64,000 nucleotides of DNA from Lederbergia sp. NSJ-179 (lineage in GTDB: Bacteria > Bacillota > Bacilli > Bacillales > Bacillaceae_C): assembly GCF_022867885.1 (NCBI RefSeq), contig NZ_JALIFP010000016.1, positions 26,126 through 90,125 on the forward strand, read 5' to 3'. Below the pieces are notes generated by a model. It had not been told where the DNA came from and did no database searches. It saw nothing but the letters and a program-made list of their open reading frames with translations. Both the position numbers and the translations under genes were made by a program. Of the stretch, positions 36,943 through 48,552 are shown one piece after another. How positions within the stretch are numbered: position 1 is the first letter of the stretch; every line of letters starts with the position of its first letter.

Positions 36943-37917
36943 ATGTCTGAAGAAACTACAACAGCAAAGATTAACCTAGAAAATGCAGAAGAAGCATATG
37001 TTTTATTAGGAAATGCTGATAACCATATTCGATTACTTGAGGAACAATGGGATGTTTCCATTGTGACTCGCGGGGAAACGATGACGATTTCAGGAGACCC
37101 AACAAATACCGAAAAGATTGCACAAATCATTAAACAGTTACTTAAAGTGATTAGGAAAGGAATCCGAGTAAGTGAAAGAGATGTAGCGTATGCTTCCAAA
37201 ATGGCAAAGGCAGGGAAAATTGAATACTTTGCAGAGCTGTTTGAGGAAGAGATTACCCGAAACACAAAGGGGAAGGCTATTCGTGTAAAGACTTTAGGTC
37301 AGCGTCATTATATCGATGCCATTCGTAAATATGATCTCGTATTTGGCATTGGGCCGGCGGGAACGGGAAAAACCTATTTGGCTGTTGTGATGGCTGTAAA
37401 CGCTCTGAAAAAGAACCAAGTGAATAAAATCATTTTGACGCGTCCAGCTATAGAGGCAGGAGAAAGTCTTGGCTTTTTGCCGGGCGATTTAAAAGAAAAG
37501 GTGGATCCCTATCTGCGTCCTTTATATGATGCTCTGAATGATGTATTAGGGGTAGAGCATACACAACGTCTAATAGATCGAGGAACGATTGAAATAGCGC
37601 CTCTTGCTTATATGCGAGGCAGGACATTAGATGATGCCTTCGTTATACTAGATGAGGCGCAGAATACCACTCAGGCGCAAATGAAAATGTTTCTGACGAG
37701 ACTCGGGTTTGAGTCTAAAATGGTCATTACCGGAGATTCAAGCCAAGTGGATTTACCAAAGGGAGTAACTTCCGGATTAATGGCAGCCGAGCTTATTTTA
37801 AAAGATGTAAAGGGAATCTCGATCATCCACTTGAATCAAAGTGATGTTGTACGTCATCCACTTGTTTCTCGAATCATTCAAGCTTATGAATTAAATGACC
37901 AATTACCGAGATCTTAA
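36943..37917 (+). CDS. phoH: PhoH family ATPase
   Basis: A 324-residue P-loop ATPase (YqfE). An N-terminal KH-like segment precedes Walker A GPAGTGKT near residue 138, and FVILDEAQN is Walker B. The family is related to helicase superfamily I and is linked to RNA metabolism; despite the name a phosphate role in Bacillus is not shown. It shares the yqfCD-phoH-pgpH order. A terminator follows. Confidence 0.93.
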   Translation: MSEETTTAKINLENAEEAYVLLGNADNHIRLLEEQWDVSIVTRGETMTISGDPTNTEKIAQIIKQLLKVIRKGIRVSERDVAYASKMAKAGKIEYFAELFEEEITRNTKGKAIRVKTLGQRHYIDAIRKYDLVFGIGPAGTGKTYLAVVMAVNALKKNQVNKIILTRPAIEAGESLGFLPGDLKEKVDPYLRPLYDALNDVLGVEHTQRLIDRGTIEIAPLAYMRGRTLDDAFVILDEAQNTTQAQMKMFLTRLGFESKMVITGDSSQVDLPKGVTSGLMAAELILKDVKGISIIHLNQSDVVRHPLVSRIIQAYELNDQLPRS

Positions 37918-37929
37918 TACGCCAATCTG

Positions 37930-37968
37930 AGCTGTTTTGACTTTTTTTGTCAAACAGCTCGTTATATT
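37930..37968 (+). terminator. Terminator after phoH
   Basis: A stem of GAGCTGTTTTGAC and GTCAAACAGCTC (one bulge, T-rich loop) is followed by GTTATATTTTT. Confidence 0.75.
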
Positions 37969-38061
37969 TTTCCGTAAATATAATGCTTTCCTCGCAAAAA
38001 ACTGCTATCATTTTAGTTAGCTGAATGTACCCATCAGCAATTTACGGGGATGGAGGTCATT

Positions 38062-40245
38062 ATGAACTTTCATGAATATATAAGTAAAATTCGATCTTTT
38101 TTAAGCTATAAAGTGTTTACAGCATTGATTTATTGTCTTTTAGCTATCGTACTTTTGCTTATCCTTTACCATAATATGAAGCCAGAGACCTATGATATGG
38201 AAAAGTTTCAAGTGGCTGATAAAACAATTCGTTCACCGAAAACGATTGAAGATGAAATGAAGACAGCTGAGGAACGTGAAAAGGCAGCGGAAGCTGTGGA
38301 TAAAGTATACGTTTTCAAAAAAGAGATGGCACAAAATCGAGTTTCTTTGCTAACCTCTATTTTTGATTTTGTTTCTGAAACCAATCATGCCTCAGAGCAA
38401 ACGGAAAATACAGAGGAGAAAAAGGAAAAGGATACAAAAAAAGAGATTCCCATAGAGGACAGATTGAAAGTCTTAAAATCGAAATTGACGGAGAATGTTT
38501 CAGAGGATATTACGGACTCGATTTCTGATGCCATTTTAATTTCTCTTTTACAGGCAAATGAAACGGATTTACAAAAAACAAAGAATATCGTCATCCAGTA
38601 TGTTGAATCAGCAATGAATGAGAAAATCCGAGATGAGGGATTAAACGATACGAAGAAGCGTGTTGTGGATCAAATTAAATCGGCTGGTCTATCTGAGGAA
38701 ATGGAAAAAGCGGGAGAGGAACTTGGGCAATATGCGATTGTGCCGAATGATCTATATGATGCCGATTTGACGGAAGAAAGAAAAAAACAAGCAATGGCAG
38801 AAGTAGAACCTGTGAAAATTTTACAAGGGCAAATTGTTGTTCAAGAAGGACATTTAATTGATCGGGATACCTATCGACAATTAGAACTATTAGGTTTATT
38901 AAAAAGTAATCCAACGATGAAGCCATTAATTGGACTTGCTCTATTTGTCATCCTTGTCATTGGTACAGTCTACACGTATTTTTCCAGAGTAGATTTGCCT
39001 GAAGAGAAGAAACAAAATTATTTATTGCTTTCGAGTTTTATTTTTATTTGTTCTTTAGTGATCATGAAAATCATTGGGTTAATGGATGCTGAACTAAGTG
39101 ATATTGCTTATATCTTTCCAGCAGCAATGGCCCCAATGTTAATCAAAATATTAATGAATGAACGCTTTGCACTCATTATGACCATCATGCTAGCTGCATG
39201 TGGAAGTATTGTATTTCACGATGGCATCTCTGGAGCCGTTAACGTAGAAGTAGCGATTTATATTCTGTTTAGTGGATTGGCAGGTGTTTTATTTCTATCA
39301 GGCCGTAATGAAAGAAATCATATTTTGCGTGCGGGGATTTTTGTTTCATTGATCAATCTACTGCTGATCTTTTTTCTAATGTTCGGGGGAAGTGGGCAGT
39401 ATACACCAACAGAATACTTATATTACGTTCTATATGCGGTCGTTTCAGGGTTACTCTCTGCTGTATTTGCGATTGGCTTATTGCCATTCTTCGAAGCGGG
39501 ATTCGGAATTTTATCGACGATGAGATTAATTGAGCTTTCTAATCCCAACCATCCATTATTAAAAAAGTTATTGACAGAAACACCAGGAACCTATCATCAT
39601 AGTGTAATGGTGGCGAATCTAGCTGAATCAGCTTGTGAAGCGATTGGCGCCAATGGCCTTTTGGCAAGAGTGGGGTGTTATTATCATGATATCGGGAAGA
39701 CAAAAAGACCACCTTTTTTTATTGAAAATCAATTGAATATCGAGAACCCGCATGACAAACTGCCTCCTGAAACGAGCAGAGATATTATATTGGCGCATAC
39801 AACAGATGGGGCGGCGGAATTGAGAAAGCATAAAATGCCAAAAGAAATTGTCGATATTGCCGAACAACATCATGGAACAAGCCTTTTAAAATTCTTTTAC
39901 TATAAGGCAAAGAAAAAAGATGAAAACGTTCATGAGAGTGATTACCGCTATCCAGGACCAAAACCACAAACAAAAGAAATAGCTGTAATCAGTATGGCAG
40001 ATAGTGTGGAAGCGGCTGTTCGTTCCAAAACAAATCCTACACCGGATGAAATACGTACTCTTGTTCACCAAATTGCACAAGATAAGCTGCTTGATGGACA
40101 ATTTAATGAATGTGATCTAACTTTAAAAGAGATTGAAAAGATAAAAAAAGTATTTTGTGAGACGTTAAATGGAATATTCCATTCACGTATTGAGTATCCT
40201 GACATAAAACAGCAGAAGGTGATCGATAGTGGGACTAGTAATTGA
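38062..40245 (+). CDS. pgpH: Cyclic-di-AMP phosphodiesterase PgpH
   Basis: A 727-residue 7TM-HD protein (YqfF). One N-terminal helix leads to an extracellular 7TMR-HDED domain, then seven membrane helices (about 285-470) and a cytoplasmic HD domain with YHHSVMVANLAESA and YYHDIGKTKRPPFF and later HTTDGAA. It breaks c-di-AMP to pApA, controlling potassium and osmotic balance. ATG 38062 follows GGATGGAGG; the frame opens at 38050. The 3' end overlaps ybeY by 17 bases. Confidence 0.95.
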   Translation: MNFHEYISKIRSFLSYKVFTALIYCLLAIVLLLILYHNMKPETYDMEKFQVADKTIRSPKTIEDEMKTAEEREKAAEAVDKVYVFKKEMAQNRVSLLTSIFDFVSETNHASEQTENTEEKKEKDTKKEIPIEDRLKVLKSKLTENVSEDITDSISDAILISLLQANETDLQKTKNIVIQYVESAMNEKIRDEGLNDTKKRVVDQIKSAGLSEEMEKAGEELGQYAIVPNDLYDADLTEERKKQAMAEVEPVKILQGQIVVQEGHLIDRDTYRQLELLGLLKSNPTMKPLIGLALFVILVIGTVYTYFSRVDLPEEKKQNYLLLSSFIFICSLVIMKIIGLMDAELSDIAYIFPAAMAPMLIKILMNERFALIMTIMLAACGSIVFHDGISGAVNVEVAIYILFSGLAGVLFLSGRNERNHILRAGIFVSLINLLLIFFLMFGGSGQYTPTEYLYYVLYAVVSGLLSAVFAIGLLPFFEAGFGILSTMRLIELSNPNHPLLKKLLTETPGTYHHSVMVANLAESACEAIGANGLLARVGCYYHDIGKTKRPPFFIENQLNIENPHDKLPPETSRDIILAHTTDGAAELRKHKMPKEIVDIAEQHHGTSLLKFFYYKAKKKDENVHESDYRYPGPKPQTKEIAVISMADSVEAAVRSKTNPTPDEIRTLVHQIAQDKLLDGQFNECDLTLKEIEKIKKVFCETLNGIFHSRIEYPDIKQQKVIDSGTSN

Positions 40246-40699
40246 TGCTATGGATGAAACTGGACAATTATCAAAGGAACATTTGATCATTGTAAAAAGG
40301 CTTTTGACATATGCAGCTCAAATAGAGCAAATGGATCAAGATGCAGAAGTATCGTTGACGTTTGTGTCTAATCAAAAAATACAAGCGATGAACAAGGAAT
40401 ATCGTGGAAAGGACCAAGTGACAGATGTTATTTCATTTGCCCTTGAAGAAAGCGGAGAGGGTGAAATTTCTATTCAAGGAGCCCATCTTCCCCGCGTTCT
40501 TGGGGATATTGTTATTTCTCTTGATCGGGTGGGTGAGCAGGCAAATGAATATGGACATTCATTTGAGAGGGAACTAGGTTTTCTAGCTGTTCATGGTTTC
40601 TTACATTTGCTCGGGTACGATCATATGAATGAAGAGGATGAAAAGCGAATGTTCGCTAGACAAAATGAAATATTGGCAGGTTTTGGTCTTGAGAGGTAA
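40229..40699 (+). CDS. ybeY: Endoribonuclease YbeY, rRNA maturation factor
   Basis: A 156-residue metalloendonuclease with the metal-binding HGFLHLLGYDH (three His), the GKDQVTDVISF block and the LGDIVIS strand. It takes part in 16S rRNA 3' processing and 70S quality control. The start is GTG 40229, inside the pgpH end, behind AGAAGGTGAT. It is immediately followed by dgkA. Confidence 0.95.
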   Translation: MGLVIDAMDETGQLSKEHLIIVKRLLTYAAQIEQMDQDAEVSLTFVSNQKIQAMNKEYRGKDQVTDVISFALEESGEGEISIQGAHLPRVLGDIVISLDRVGEQANEYGHSFERELGFLAVHGFLHLLGYDHMNEEDEKRMFARQNEILAGFGLER

Positions 40700-40715
40700 T
40701 GGGCGATTTTCAGTG

Positions 40716-41072
40716 ATGCGCTTAATATTAGCATTTAAATATGCGATCCAAGGGATTCGGTTTGCAGCAAAATCAGAAAAGAATTTCCAAATTCATATTT
40801 TTGCAGCTTTATTTGTGATCATACTCTCCTTTTTTCTACAACTCGATAAGATAGAATGGATCTTTATGATGATCTCCATTTTCGGTGTAATGGCTTTGGA
40901 GCTTGTAAATTCCGCTATGGAAAGGGCTGTTGATTTATCTACAGACAAAATCCTTCCTTTGGCGAAGCAGGCAAAGGATTTAGCCGCTGCAGCGGTGCTG
41001 ATCTATACTTTAATGGCCGTTTTAATCGGATTTCTCATATTAGGTCCAAAAATTTGGGAACTATTATCTTAA
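40716..41072 (+). CDS. dgkA: Undecaprenol / diacylglycerol kinase
   Basis: A 118-residue membrane kinase with three helices. It has the KSEKNFQIH segment and the ELVNSAMERAVDL motif with the catalytic Glu and Asp. In Gram-positive bacteria this enzyme phosphorylates undecaprenol, recycling the cell-wall lipid carrier. Start uncertain: ATG 40716 or GTG 40713 follow GAGGTAATGG loosely; TTG 40689 would give a length closer to B. subtilis DgkA and would overlap ybeY. Confidence 0.9.
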   Translation: MRLILAFKYAIQGIRFAAKSEKNFQIHIFAALFVIILSFFLQLDKIEWIFMMISIFGVMALELVNSAMERAVDLSTDKILPLAKQAKDLAAAAVLIYTLMAVLIGFLILGPKIWELLS

Positions 41073-41074
41073 GG

Positions 41075-41112
41075 AACCTGTTATTCTTTCAACAATGAAT
41101 AACAGGTTTTTT
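41075..41112 (+). terminator. Terminator after dgkA
   Basis: A perfect 12-bp stem AACCTGTTATTC/GAATAACAGGTT (41075-41086, 41097-41108) is followed by TTTTC. It ends the yqfC-to-dgkA run; the following 170 bases to cdd are AT-rich and hold no gene. Confidence 0.88.
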
Positions 41113-41285
41113 CATTAATTTTTAAAAAAACTGTGGCAATATTTGAATGTGAAGAGAAGGTGCGGTAAAATAAATGTGCAGCGATTCCTACACTAATATG
41201 GAAATGTTCAAAAAACTTTCTGGAAAATGATAACTTTATTATGAAAATGTAGTAAAATAAGTTATGAAAGATGAGGAGAACTTAA

Positions 41286-42600
<1,315 letters not shown>

Positions 42601-42740
42601 CACACTTTAGGCACTTTGACAAATTTTACGCCGTATGGTGGAGAAAGAGCATGACAAAATAAAGGTATATTCGCTCATCCTTTCATTTGAAAGACCGGTA
42701 CAAGCGAAATTATTAATCACTTGGAAAGGCGGGAATTTTA

Positions 42741-42887
42741 ATGTATGAATTTACATGGAAAGTTTTTAAAGAAACAGGCAATGTCAATACGTACCTGCTT
42801 CTAAAAGAACTTGAAAAGGAAGAGCATTTGAATATTCTGCCGCATGGAGAAAACACGGACGAATCAGACTGCACACAAGTGACTTAA
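42741..42887 (+). CDS. yqzL: YqzL family small protein
   Basis: A 48-residue protein missed by length cut-offs. It reads MYEFTWKVFKETGNVNTYLL and then KELEKEEHLN with an acidic tail, matching the YqzL family found between era and recO in Bacillus. Ribosome site AAAGGCGGGA precedes the ATG. Function unknown. Confidence 0.88.
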   Translation: MYEFTWKVFKETGNVNTYLLLKELEKEEHLNILPHGENTDESDCTQVT

Positions 42888-42937
42888 ACGTGTGAATTAT
42901 CCCGGGACTGTGATCGCAGTGAAAGGGGATAAAAAAT

Positions 42938-43702
42938 ATGGTAAACAAATATGAAGGCATCGTAATTAGAACGACAGATTATGGTGAATCCAATAAAATT
43001 GTAACAATCTATAGCCGGGAAGCTGGGAAAATTGCTGGCATGGCCAGAGGAGCTAAAAAACCGAATAATCGGCTGGCTAGCGTTTCCCAGCTCTTTACAT
43101 ACGGATATTTTGTTATAAGTGGAACAAAAGGATTAGGGACGATTCAGCAAGGGGAAATGATCTCATCATTCCGATATATTAGGGAAGATATTTTTAAGAC
43201 TGCCTATTCCTCTTATATTGTCGATTTACTTGATAAAGGGACAGAGGAAAAAGAGATTAATCCGTTTTTATTTGAACTGCTTTACCAAACATTGCATTAT
43301 ATAAATGAGGGATATGATCCTGATATTATAACGAATCTATTTGAGATGAAAATGCTGAATGTGTTTGGTTTATATCCTGAAATGAATCAATGTGTTTTTT
43401 GTGGGAACACAGAATCCCGATTTGGATTTTCAATAAAGGAAAATGGATTGATTTGTCAAGAATGTTTTCATAAAGATCCTCATTTTTTTCCTGTCTCCCA
43501 AAATACGATAAAATTACTGAGATTATTTTATTTTTTTGATATCCACAGATTAGGGTCTATTTCAGTAAAAGAGGAAACAAAAAAGCAACTTCGTGATGTG
43601 ATTTCAACTTATTATGATGAATATTCTGGTTTAAAACTAAAGACCAAACGATTTTTGGACCAATTAGGAAACTGGAAAAGTCAATTTGATGTTAATAATT
43701 GA
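42938..43702 (+). CDS. recO: DNA repair protein RecO
   Basis: Recombination mediator that loads RecA on SSB-coated DNA with RecR and anneals strands. The 254-residue protein has the N-terminal OB fold (GIVIRTTDYGESNKIVTIYS), a helical middle and a zinc site (CVFCG ... CQECF). ATG 42938 follows GAAAGGGGAT. Confidence 0.94.
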   Translation: MVNKYEGIVIRTTDYGESNKIVTIYSREAGKIAGMARGAKKPNNRLASVSQLFTYGYFVISGTKGLGTIQQGEMISSFRYIREDIFKTAYSSYIVDLLDKGTEEKEINPFLFELLYQTLHYINEGYDPDIITNLFEMKMLNVFGLYPEMNQCVFCGNTESRFGFSIKENGLICQECFHKDPHFFPVSQNTIKLLRLFYFFDIHRLGSISVKEETKKQLRDVISTYYDEYSGLKLKTKRFLDQLGNWKSQFDVNN

Positions 43703-43744
43703 CTTTTATTCAACTTTCGGCTATTTTCTTTTTATAAGAAAAAA

Positions 43745-43962
43745 TGTTGCATGCTGTGAAGAAGGAAAAGAGTAGCAGAAAATATTTCATTTCAGCGAGC
43801 CCGGGATAGTGAAAGCCGGGGATGAATGGTCTGTGAATGGCATTCCGGAACAGTAAACGTGAAAAAAGATGGCTACGAATGGTAGCAAATAGGGTGGAAC
43901 CGCGGGTAAACTCTCGTCCCTATGCTTTCATGCATAGAGATGGGAGTTTTTACGTTATTTCA
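43745..43962 (+). promoter_or_regulatory. Glycine T-box leader
   Basis: The T-box core AGGGTGGAACCGCGGG lies at 43891-43906; its TGGA pairs with the UCCA end of uncharged tRNA-Gly. Stem I contains the AGTAGCAGAAAA-type region and a likely GGC specifier in AATGGCATT. The terminator is the hairpin of CGTCCCTATGC and GCATAGAGATGGGAG, followed by TTTTT (about 43915-43955). Uncharged tRNA-Gly favours the antiterminator and turns on glyQ-glyS. Confidence 0.93.
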
Positions 43963-43980
43963 AATGGAGGATGAAAAGTA

Positions 43981-44871
43981 ATGAATATTCAACAAATGAT
44001 TCTGACCCTTCAAAAGCATTGGTCAGATTATGGTTGCATTCTTATGCAGGCCTATGATGTAGAAAAGGGGGCAGGAACGATGAGTCCGTATACTTTTTTA
44101 CGTGCGATTGGACCTGAACCATGGAATGTAGCCTATGTCGAACCATCCAGAAGACCAGCCGATGGACGTTATGGAGAAAATCCAAATCGATTGTATCAAC
44201 ATCATCAGTTTCAAGTAATTATGAAACCATCGCCAGACAATATCCAAGAAATGTATTTGGATTCTTTAAAGGCATTAGGGATTGATCCCTTGGAACATGA
44301 TATTCGTTTTGTGGAAGATAACTGGGAAAACCCGTCACTTGGTTGTGCAGGTCTTGGTTGGGAAGTTTGGCTGGATGGAATGGAAGTCACACAATTTACT
44401 TACTTTCAACAAGTGGGGGGCTTGGAGTGCAAACCAGTTTCAGTGGAATTAACCTATGGAATTGAAAGACTAGCCTCCTATATTCAAGATAAGGAAAATG
44501 TGTTTGATCTAGAATGGACAGAAGGTTTTACGATTCGAGATATTTTTTATCAGCCGGAATTCGAGCACTCTAAATATGCTTTTGAAACATCGAATCAAAA
44601 AATGTTATTGGATTTATTTAACACATATGAAGAGGAAGCCAAAAAACAAATGGAATATGGTCTTGTTCATCCAGCTTATGACTATATATTGAAATGCTCG
44701 CATGTGTTTAATTTGCTTGATGCAAAAGGGGCTATCTCTGTGACAGAAAGAACCGCTTATATCGGAAGAATGAGAAGTATGGCGAGACAAGTTGCTAAAA
44801 CCTTTTATGAGGAAAGAGAAAAGCTTGGCTTTCCTATTTTACAACAAAAGGAGGAGGCCAGCCATGAATAA
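43981..44871 (+). CDS. glyQ: Glycyl-tRNA synthetase alpha subunit
   Basis: Catalytic subunit of the heterotetrameric class II glycine enzyme. The 296-residue protein starts [18 protein letters not shown], has the [15 protein letters not shown] and [20 protein letters not shown] blocks and the [13 protein letters not shown] active-site segment. It overlaps glyS by 8 bases. T-box controlled. Confidence 0.97.
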   Translation: MNIQQMILTLQKHWSDYGCILMQAYDVEKGAGTMSPYTFLRAIGPEPWNVAYVEPSRRPADGRYGENPNRLYQHHQFQVIMKPSPDNIQEMYLDSLKALGIDPLEHDIRFVEDNWENPSLGCAGLGWEVWLDGMEVTQFTYFQQVGGLECKPVSVELTYGIERLASYIQDKENVFDLEWTEGFTIRDIFYQPEFEHSKYAFETSNQKMLLDLFNTYEEEAKKQMEYGLVHPAYDYILKCSHVFNLLDAKGAISVTERTAYIGRMRSMARQVAKTFYEEREKLGFPILQQKEEASHE

Positions 44872-46921
44872 TCGGGATTTATTACTAGAAATCGGCCTTG
44901 AAGAAGTACCAGCCAGATTTGTATTGGATGCTGTCGAGCAATTAAAGAAAAAAACAACAGATTGGCTATTAGAAAGAAAAGTGGATTTTGGCAAAGTTCA
45001 AGTTTTTTCGACCCCACGAAGATTAGCTATTCTTGTTTCAAATGTGGCGGAATCACAAAAAGATACAGAATTAGAGGTAAAAGGGCCTACAAGAAAAATT
45101 GCGATCGATGCGGATGGAAATTGGTCCAAAGCAGCGATCGGATTTTCGAAATCACAAGGCGTAACAGTAGAAGATATCTTCTTTAAAGAAATAAAAGGGA
45201 TCGAATATGCCTATATAAGAAAATTTGAAAAGGGGCAAGAAACCGAAAGTATTTTAACAGAACTAGGAGCGATTATTACGTCTCTTCATTTCCAAAACAG
45301 TATGCATTGGGGGAGCTTAGAGCTACGTTATATACGACCAATTAGATGGATCGTTGCCTTATTTGGGAAAAATGAGATCCCCTTTTCTGTGGGAAATATA
45401 GCGGCAGGAAATATGACAAAGGGCCATCGTTTTCTAGGACAGAATATAGCTTTAACTTCGGCTACTGAGTATGAAAAAGTTTTACTCAGTCAATATGTGA
45501 TCGCAGATTATGAAGAAAGAAAAGCGGCAATTGAAGAACAAATTACAAAGCTGGGCGAAGAACATCAATGGGTCATTCCGATGGATTTCGATTTATTAGA
45601 AGAGGTAACCAATCTGGTTGAATATCCGACTGTTTTCCATGGTTCTTTCCAAGCGAGCTTTCTAGAATTGCCGAAAGAGGTATTAATTACTTCTATGAAG
45701 GAGCATCAACGGTATTTCCCTGTTGAGGATCAAAATGGTGAGCTTTTACCTTATTTTATTGGAGTAAGAAATGGGGATCATCGCCAGTTAGAAACCGTGA
45801 TAAGAGGTAATGAGAAAGTGTTGCATGCACGCTTGCAGGATGCGAATTTCTTTTATCATGAAGACCAAAAGATGACTATAGTGCAAGCGTTAGAGAAATT
45901 AAACAGCATTATTTATCATGAAAAATTAGGAACTTTATCAGAAAAAGTGTTAAGGATCCAAACAATAGCGCAAGAAATCGCGAATGTATTAGAGGTTTCT
46001 GCTGAGAAGAAAGCCTCCATTCATAGAGCGGCAGAAATTTGTAAGTTTGATTTGGTCACGAATATGGTGGACGAATTTCCAGAATTGCAGGGCATTATGG
46101 GAGAGAAATATGCGTTGCTTCAAGGGGAAAAAATGGAGGTTGCCCAAGCGATTAAAGAGCATTATCAGCCCATTCATCCAGAAGATCCTACTCCTCGATC
46201 TATGATTGGTGCTGTTATCAGTGTTGCCGATAAACTTGATTCCATCGTTTCTTCGTTTTCGATCGGTTTAATTCCTACAGGTTCACAAGACCCTTACGCC
46301 CTAAGGCGACAGGCAGCAGGGATTATCAAAATATTACATGAAGAAAAATGGCATTTACCTTTGTCGACAGTTTTGAAAATAGCGATAAAGGTGAATCATC
46401 AAGAGAAAAATGAGGAACTTTATGAACAACTTGAGAAATTTTTTAGATTAAGACTAAATTATTTATTAGAAGAGAAAGGAATTCGCTATGATCTTGTGGA
46501 AGCTGTATTAGATAGCGAATTGAGTAGTATTCCAGAGATTGTCCAACGGGCTGAAGTTCTTGATGATAATAAGAACGATGTGAATTTCAAAAACGTGATT
46601 GAGTCGCTGGCTAGAGTTATAAATATTGCGAGTAAAGCGGAACAAACCGATCGGGTGAACCGGGATCTATTTGAAAACGAATTTGAACAGCAATTGTATG
46701 AGCAATGGCAAAGAGTAGAGAAACTGTTTGAACAGGATCCATCTGCCCTTGCCCGTTATCAATCACTCGCATCCCTACAACCGTTTATTTCCACGTATTT
46801 TGACCATACAATGGTGATGACAGAGAATGTGGAGATCAAACGGAATCGCTTGGCGCAAATGAAGCATTTGGCTAAATTAATTACTAACTTTGCGAATATG
46901 AATAAAATCATTGTCAAATAG
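44864..46921 (+). CDS. glyS: Glycyl-tRNA synthetase beta subunit
   Basis: A 685-residue beta chain that recognises tRNA-Gly. It starts [19 protein letters not shown] and contains an HD-like domain and the C-terminal DALR-type anticodon-binding region. The reading frame is open back to 44792, but ATG 44864 behind AAGGAGGAGG is clear. In B. subtilis ccpN follows; here yqfL does. Confidence 0.96.
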   Translation: MNNRDLLLEIGLEEVPARFVLDAVEQLKKKTTDWLLERKVDFGKVQVFSTPRRLAILVSNVAESQKDTELEVKGPTRKIAIDADGNWSKAAIGFSKSQGVTVEDIFFKEIKGIEYAYIRKFEKGQETESILTELGAIITSLHFQNSMHWGSLELRYIRPIRWIVALFGKNEIPFSVGNIAAGNMTKGHRFLGQNIALTSATEYEKVLLSQYVIADYEERKAAIEEQITKLGEEHQWVIPMDFDLLEEVTNLVEYPTVFHGSFQASFLELPKEVLITSMKEHQRYFPVEDQNGELLPYFIGVRNGDHRQLETVIRGNEKVLHARLQDANFFYHEDQKMTIVQALEKLNSIIYHEKLGTLSEKVLRIQTIAQEIANVLEVSAEKKASIHRAAEICKFDLVTNMVDEFPELQGIMGEKYALLQGEKMEVAQAIKEHYQPIHPEDPTPRSMIGAVISVADKLDSIVSSFSIGLIPTGSQDPYALRRQAAGIIKILHEEKWHLPLSTVLKIAIKVNHQEKNEELYEQLEKFFRLRLNYLLEEKGIRYDLVEAVLDSELSSIPEIVQRAEVLDDNKNDVNFKNVIESLARVINIASKAEQTDRVNRDLFENEFEQQLYEQWQRVEKLFEQDPSALARYQSLASLQPFISTYFDHTMVMTENVEIKRNRLAQMKHLAKLITNFANMNKIIVK

Positions 46922-46929
46922 TGAAATGG

Positions 46930-46964
46930 AACAAAAGGCTATCATCGGAAAATGTGATAGCCTT
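46930..46964 (+). terminator. Terminator or attenuator between glyS and yqfL
   Basis: An 11-bp stem AAAGGCTATCA/TGATAGCCTTT is followed by CAAAAAGG rather than a T run, so termination is likely weak or the hairpin may act otherwise. Confidence 0.5.
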
Positions 46965-46984
46965 TCAAAAAGGATGTGATTGGC

Positions 46985-47791
46985 ATGACTGAACCTATTA
47001 TCTATGTTGTATCAGATTCTGTAGGGGAAACCGCTGAACTTGTGACCATTGCAGCATTAAGACAGTTTAATGGTTCCAATGCCTTAATAAAACGCTATCC
47101 ATATATCGAGGATATGAAAGCTATTGATCAAATTATCGCAAGCGCCATTAAAGATCAAGGTATGATTGTCTTTACATTAATCAAACCCGAAATTAGAGAA
47201 TATATGAAAAAGATGACCCACATGCATCAAATTAATGGAATTGATATAATGGGCCCCTTAATGGATAACTTTGAAAAGAAATTTGAAAGGGCCCCATTGA
47301 ATGAACCTGGATTAGTAAGGAAGTTAGATAAAGATTATTTTAAACGCATTGAAGCAATTGAATTTGCCGTTAAATATGATGATGGAAGAGACCCTCGTGG
47401 TCTATTAAGAGCAGATATTATTTTAATTGGGGTTTCAAGGACCTCCAAAACCCCCTTATCCCAACATTTAGCTTTAAAGAGTATTAAGGTAGCCAATGTT
47501 CCAGTTCTTCCTGAGGTAGATCCTCCAAAAGAGTTATTTACAGTTGATCCAAAAAGATGTATTGGCTTAAAAATAAGCCCTGAAAAACTCAATCATATTA
47601 GAAGAGAAAGATTACTTTCACTAGGATTAGACGATAATGCGAGTTACGCAAATATCGAAAGAATCAAAAAGGAATTAAAGTATTTTGATCTTATTTCCAA
47701 AAAAATCGGGTGCACGATTATAGATGTAACGAATAAAGCAGTAGAGGAAACAGCCAATTTAATCATTCGATATATGAATCATACAAAATAG
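46985..47791 (+). CDS. yqfL: Pyruvate, phosphate dikinase regulatory protein (YqfL)
   Basis: A 268-residue DUF299 protein, the bifunctional kinase/phosphorylase that controls PPDK (or a related PEP synthase). It has the N-terminal [12 protein letters not shown] and the P-loop [11 protein letters not shown] near residue 148. In B. subtilis it is the partner of CcpN and affects CcpN activity; ccpN is missing here. ATG 46985 follows AAAGGATGTG; GTG 46976 is also open. Confidence 0.92.
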   Translation: MTEPIIYVVSDSVGETAELVTIAALRQFNGSNALIKRYPYIEDMKAIDQIIASAIKDQGMIVFTLIKPEIREYMKKMTHMHQINGIDIMGPLMDNFEKKFERAPLNEPGLVRKLDKDYFKRIEAIEFAVKYDDGRDPRGLLRADIILIGVSRTSKTPLSQHLALKSIKVANVPVLPEVDPPKELFTVDPKRCIGLKISPEKLNHIRRERLLSLGLDDNASYANIERIKKELKYFDLISKKIGCTIIDVTNKAVEETANLIIRYMNHTK

Positions 47792-47825
47792 CTTCAATAT
47801 TTCTTTCATAATCAAAATAAAATCG

Positions 47826-47854
47826 TGGAAAAATAAAAAGAAATAAGCTATAAT
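47826..47854 (+). promoter_or_regulatory. Possible promoter of yqxD-dnaG-sigA
   Basis: A perfect TATAAT at 47849-47854 with TGGAAA 17 bases upstream (47826-47831), a weak -35. The leader from here to yqxD is about 150 bases with no frame. Confidence 0.45.
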
Positions 47855-48009
47855 CTTAATTTGTGTTTCTAATAAATATATAAAAAAGGTTTAGAGCTAA
47901 ACTTTTGGGATTACACTAAGGACAACTAAGAATGAACTGTAACGGGGTAAAACGACAATTTTCCTTAAATAGTTTGCTTTATAAGAAGGAATCACTGGAG
48001 TGATGTAGA

Positions 48010-48489
48010 ATTATAGATAATAAACGTATATTTGTTGATGCAGATGCTTGCCCCGTTAAGACAGAAATAAAAAATGTGGCGGATCATTATGGTTGGCAGG
48101 TTTATTTTGTCGCTTCATATGATCATAAACCGGCGGATATAATGGATAAAGATCATTGGATTTTTGTAGACCCAGGGAGAGATTCTGCAGATCTTTATAT
48201 CGTCAATCATATTCTCCCGAATAATATTCTCATTACACAGGATATCGGATTGGCCAGCCTTGTCATGGCAAAGAATGTTCATGTGCTATCTCCACGCGGG
48301 AAAATCTATCAAAAGGAATCGATTGAAACGGCGCTCGAGTTTCGTTATTTATCCGCCTTAGAAAGAAGAAAAGGAAATTACGGAAAGGGACCTAGGACAT
48401 TTACTGAAGATGATCGACACAGGTTCGTGACAAGTCTTTGCGAATTGTTGTCGAATTTTGAAGGAGATTCAAGATTTGCGTCGAATTAA
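48010..48489 (+). CDS. yqxD: YqxD/YaiI family (UPF0178) protein with non-standard start
   Basis: A 159-residue PIN-like NYN-type protein: RIFVDADACPVKTEI at the start, LITQDIGLASLVMAK in the middle and ERRKGNYGKGPRTFTEDDR at the end. Function unknown. An in-frame TGA ends at 48003 and the next usual start codon (GTG 48076) would remove the conserved DADACPVK. The only codons that keep it are ATT 48010 or ATA 48013, with GGAGTGA 7 bases upstream. Either ATT initiates, as for infC, or a start has been lost. It precedes dnaG as in B. subtilis. Confidence 0.8.
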   Translation: MIDNKRIFVDADACPVKTEIKNVADHYGWQVYFVASYDHKPADIMDKDHWIFVDPGRDSADLYIVNHILPNNILITQDIGLASLVMAKNVHVLSPRGKIYQKESIETALEFRYLSALERRKGNYGKGPRTFTEDDRHRFVTSLCELLSNFEGDSRFASN

Positions 48490-48552
48490 AATAAATGCAC
48501 TTCTCTTCAAGCAGGATGTTCAAAACTTTTTGGATAGATGGAGATGTTTTTT

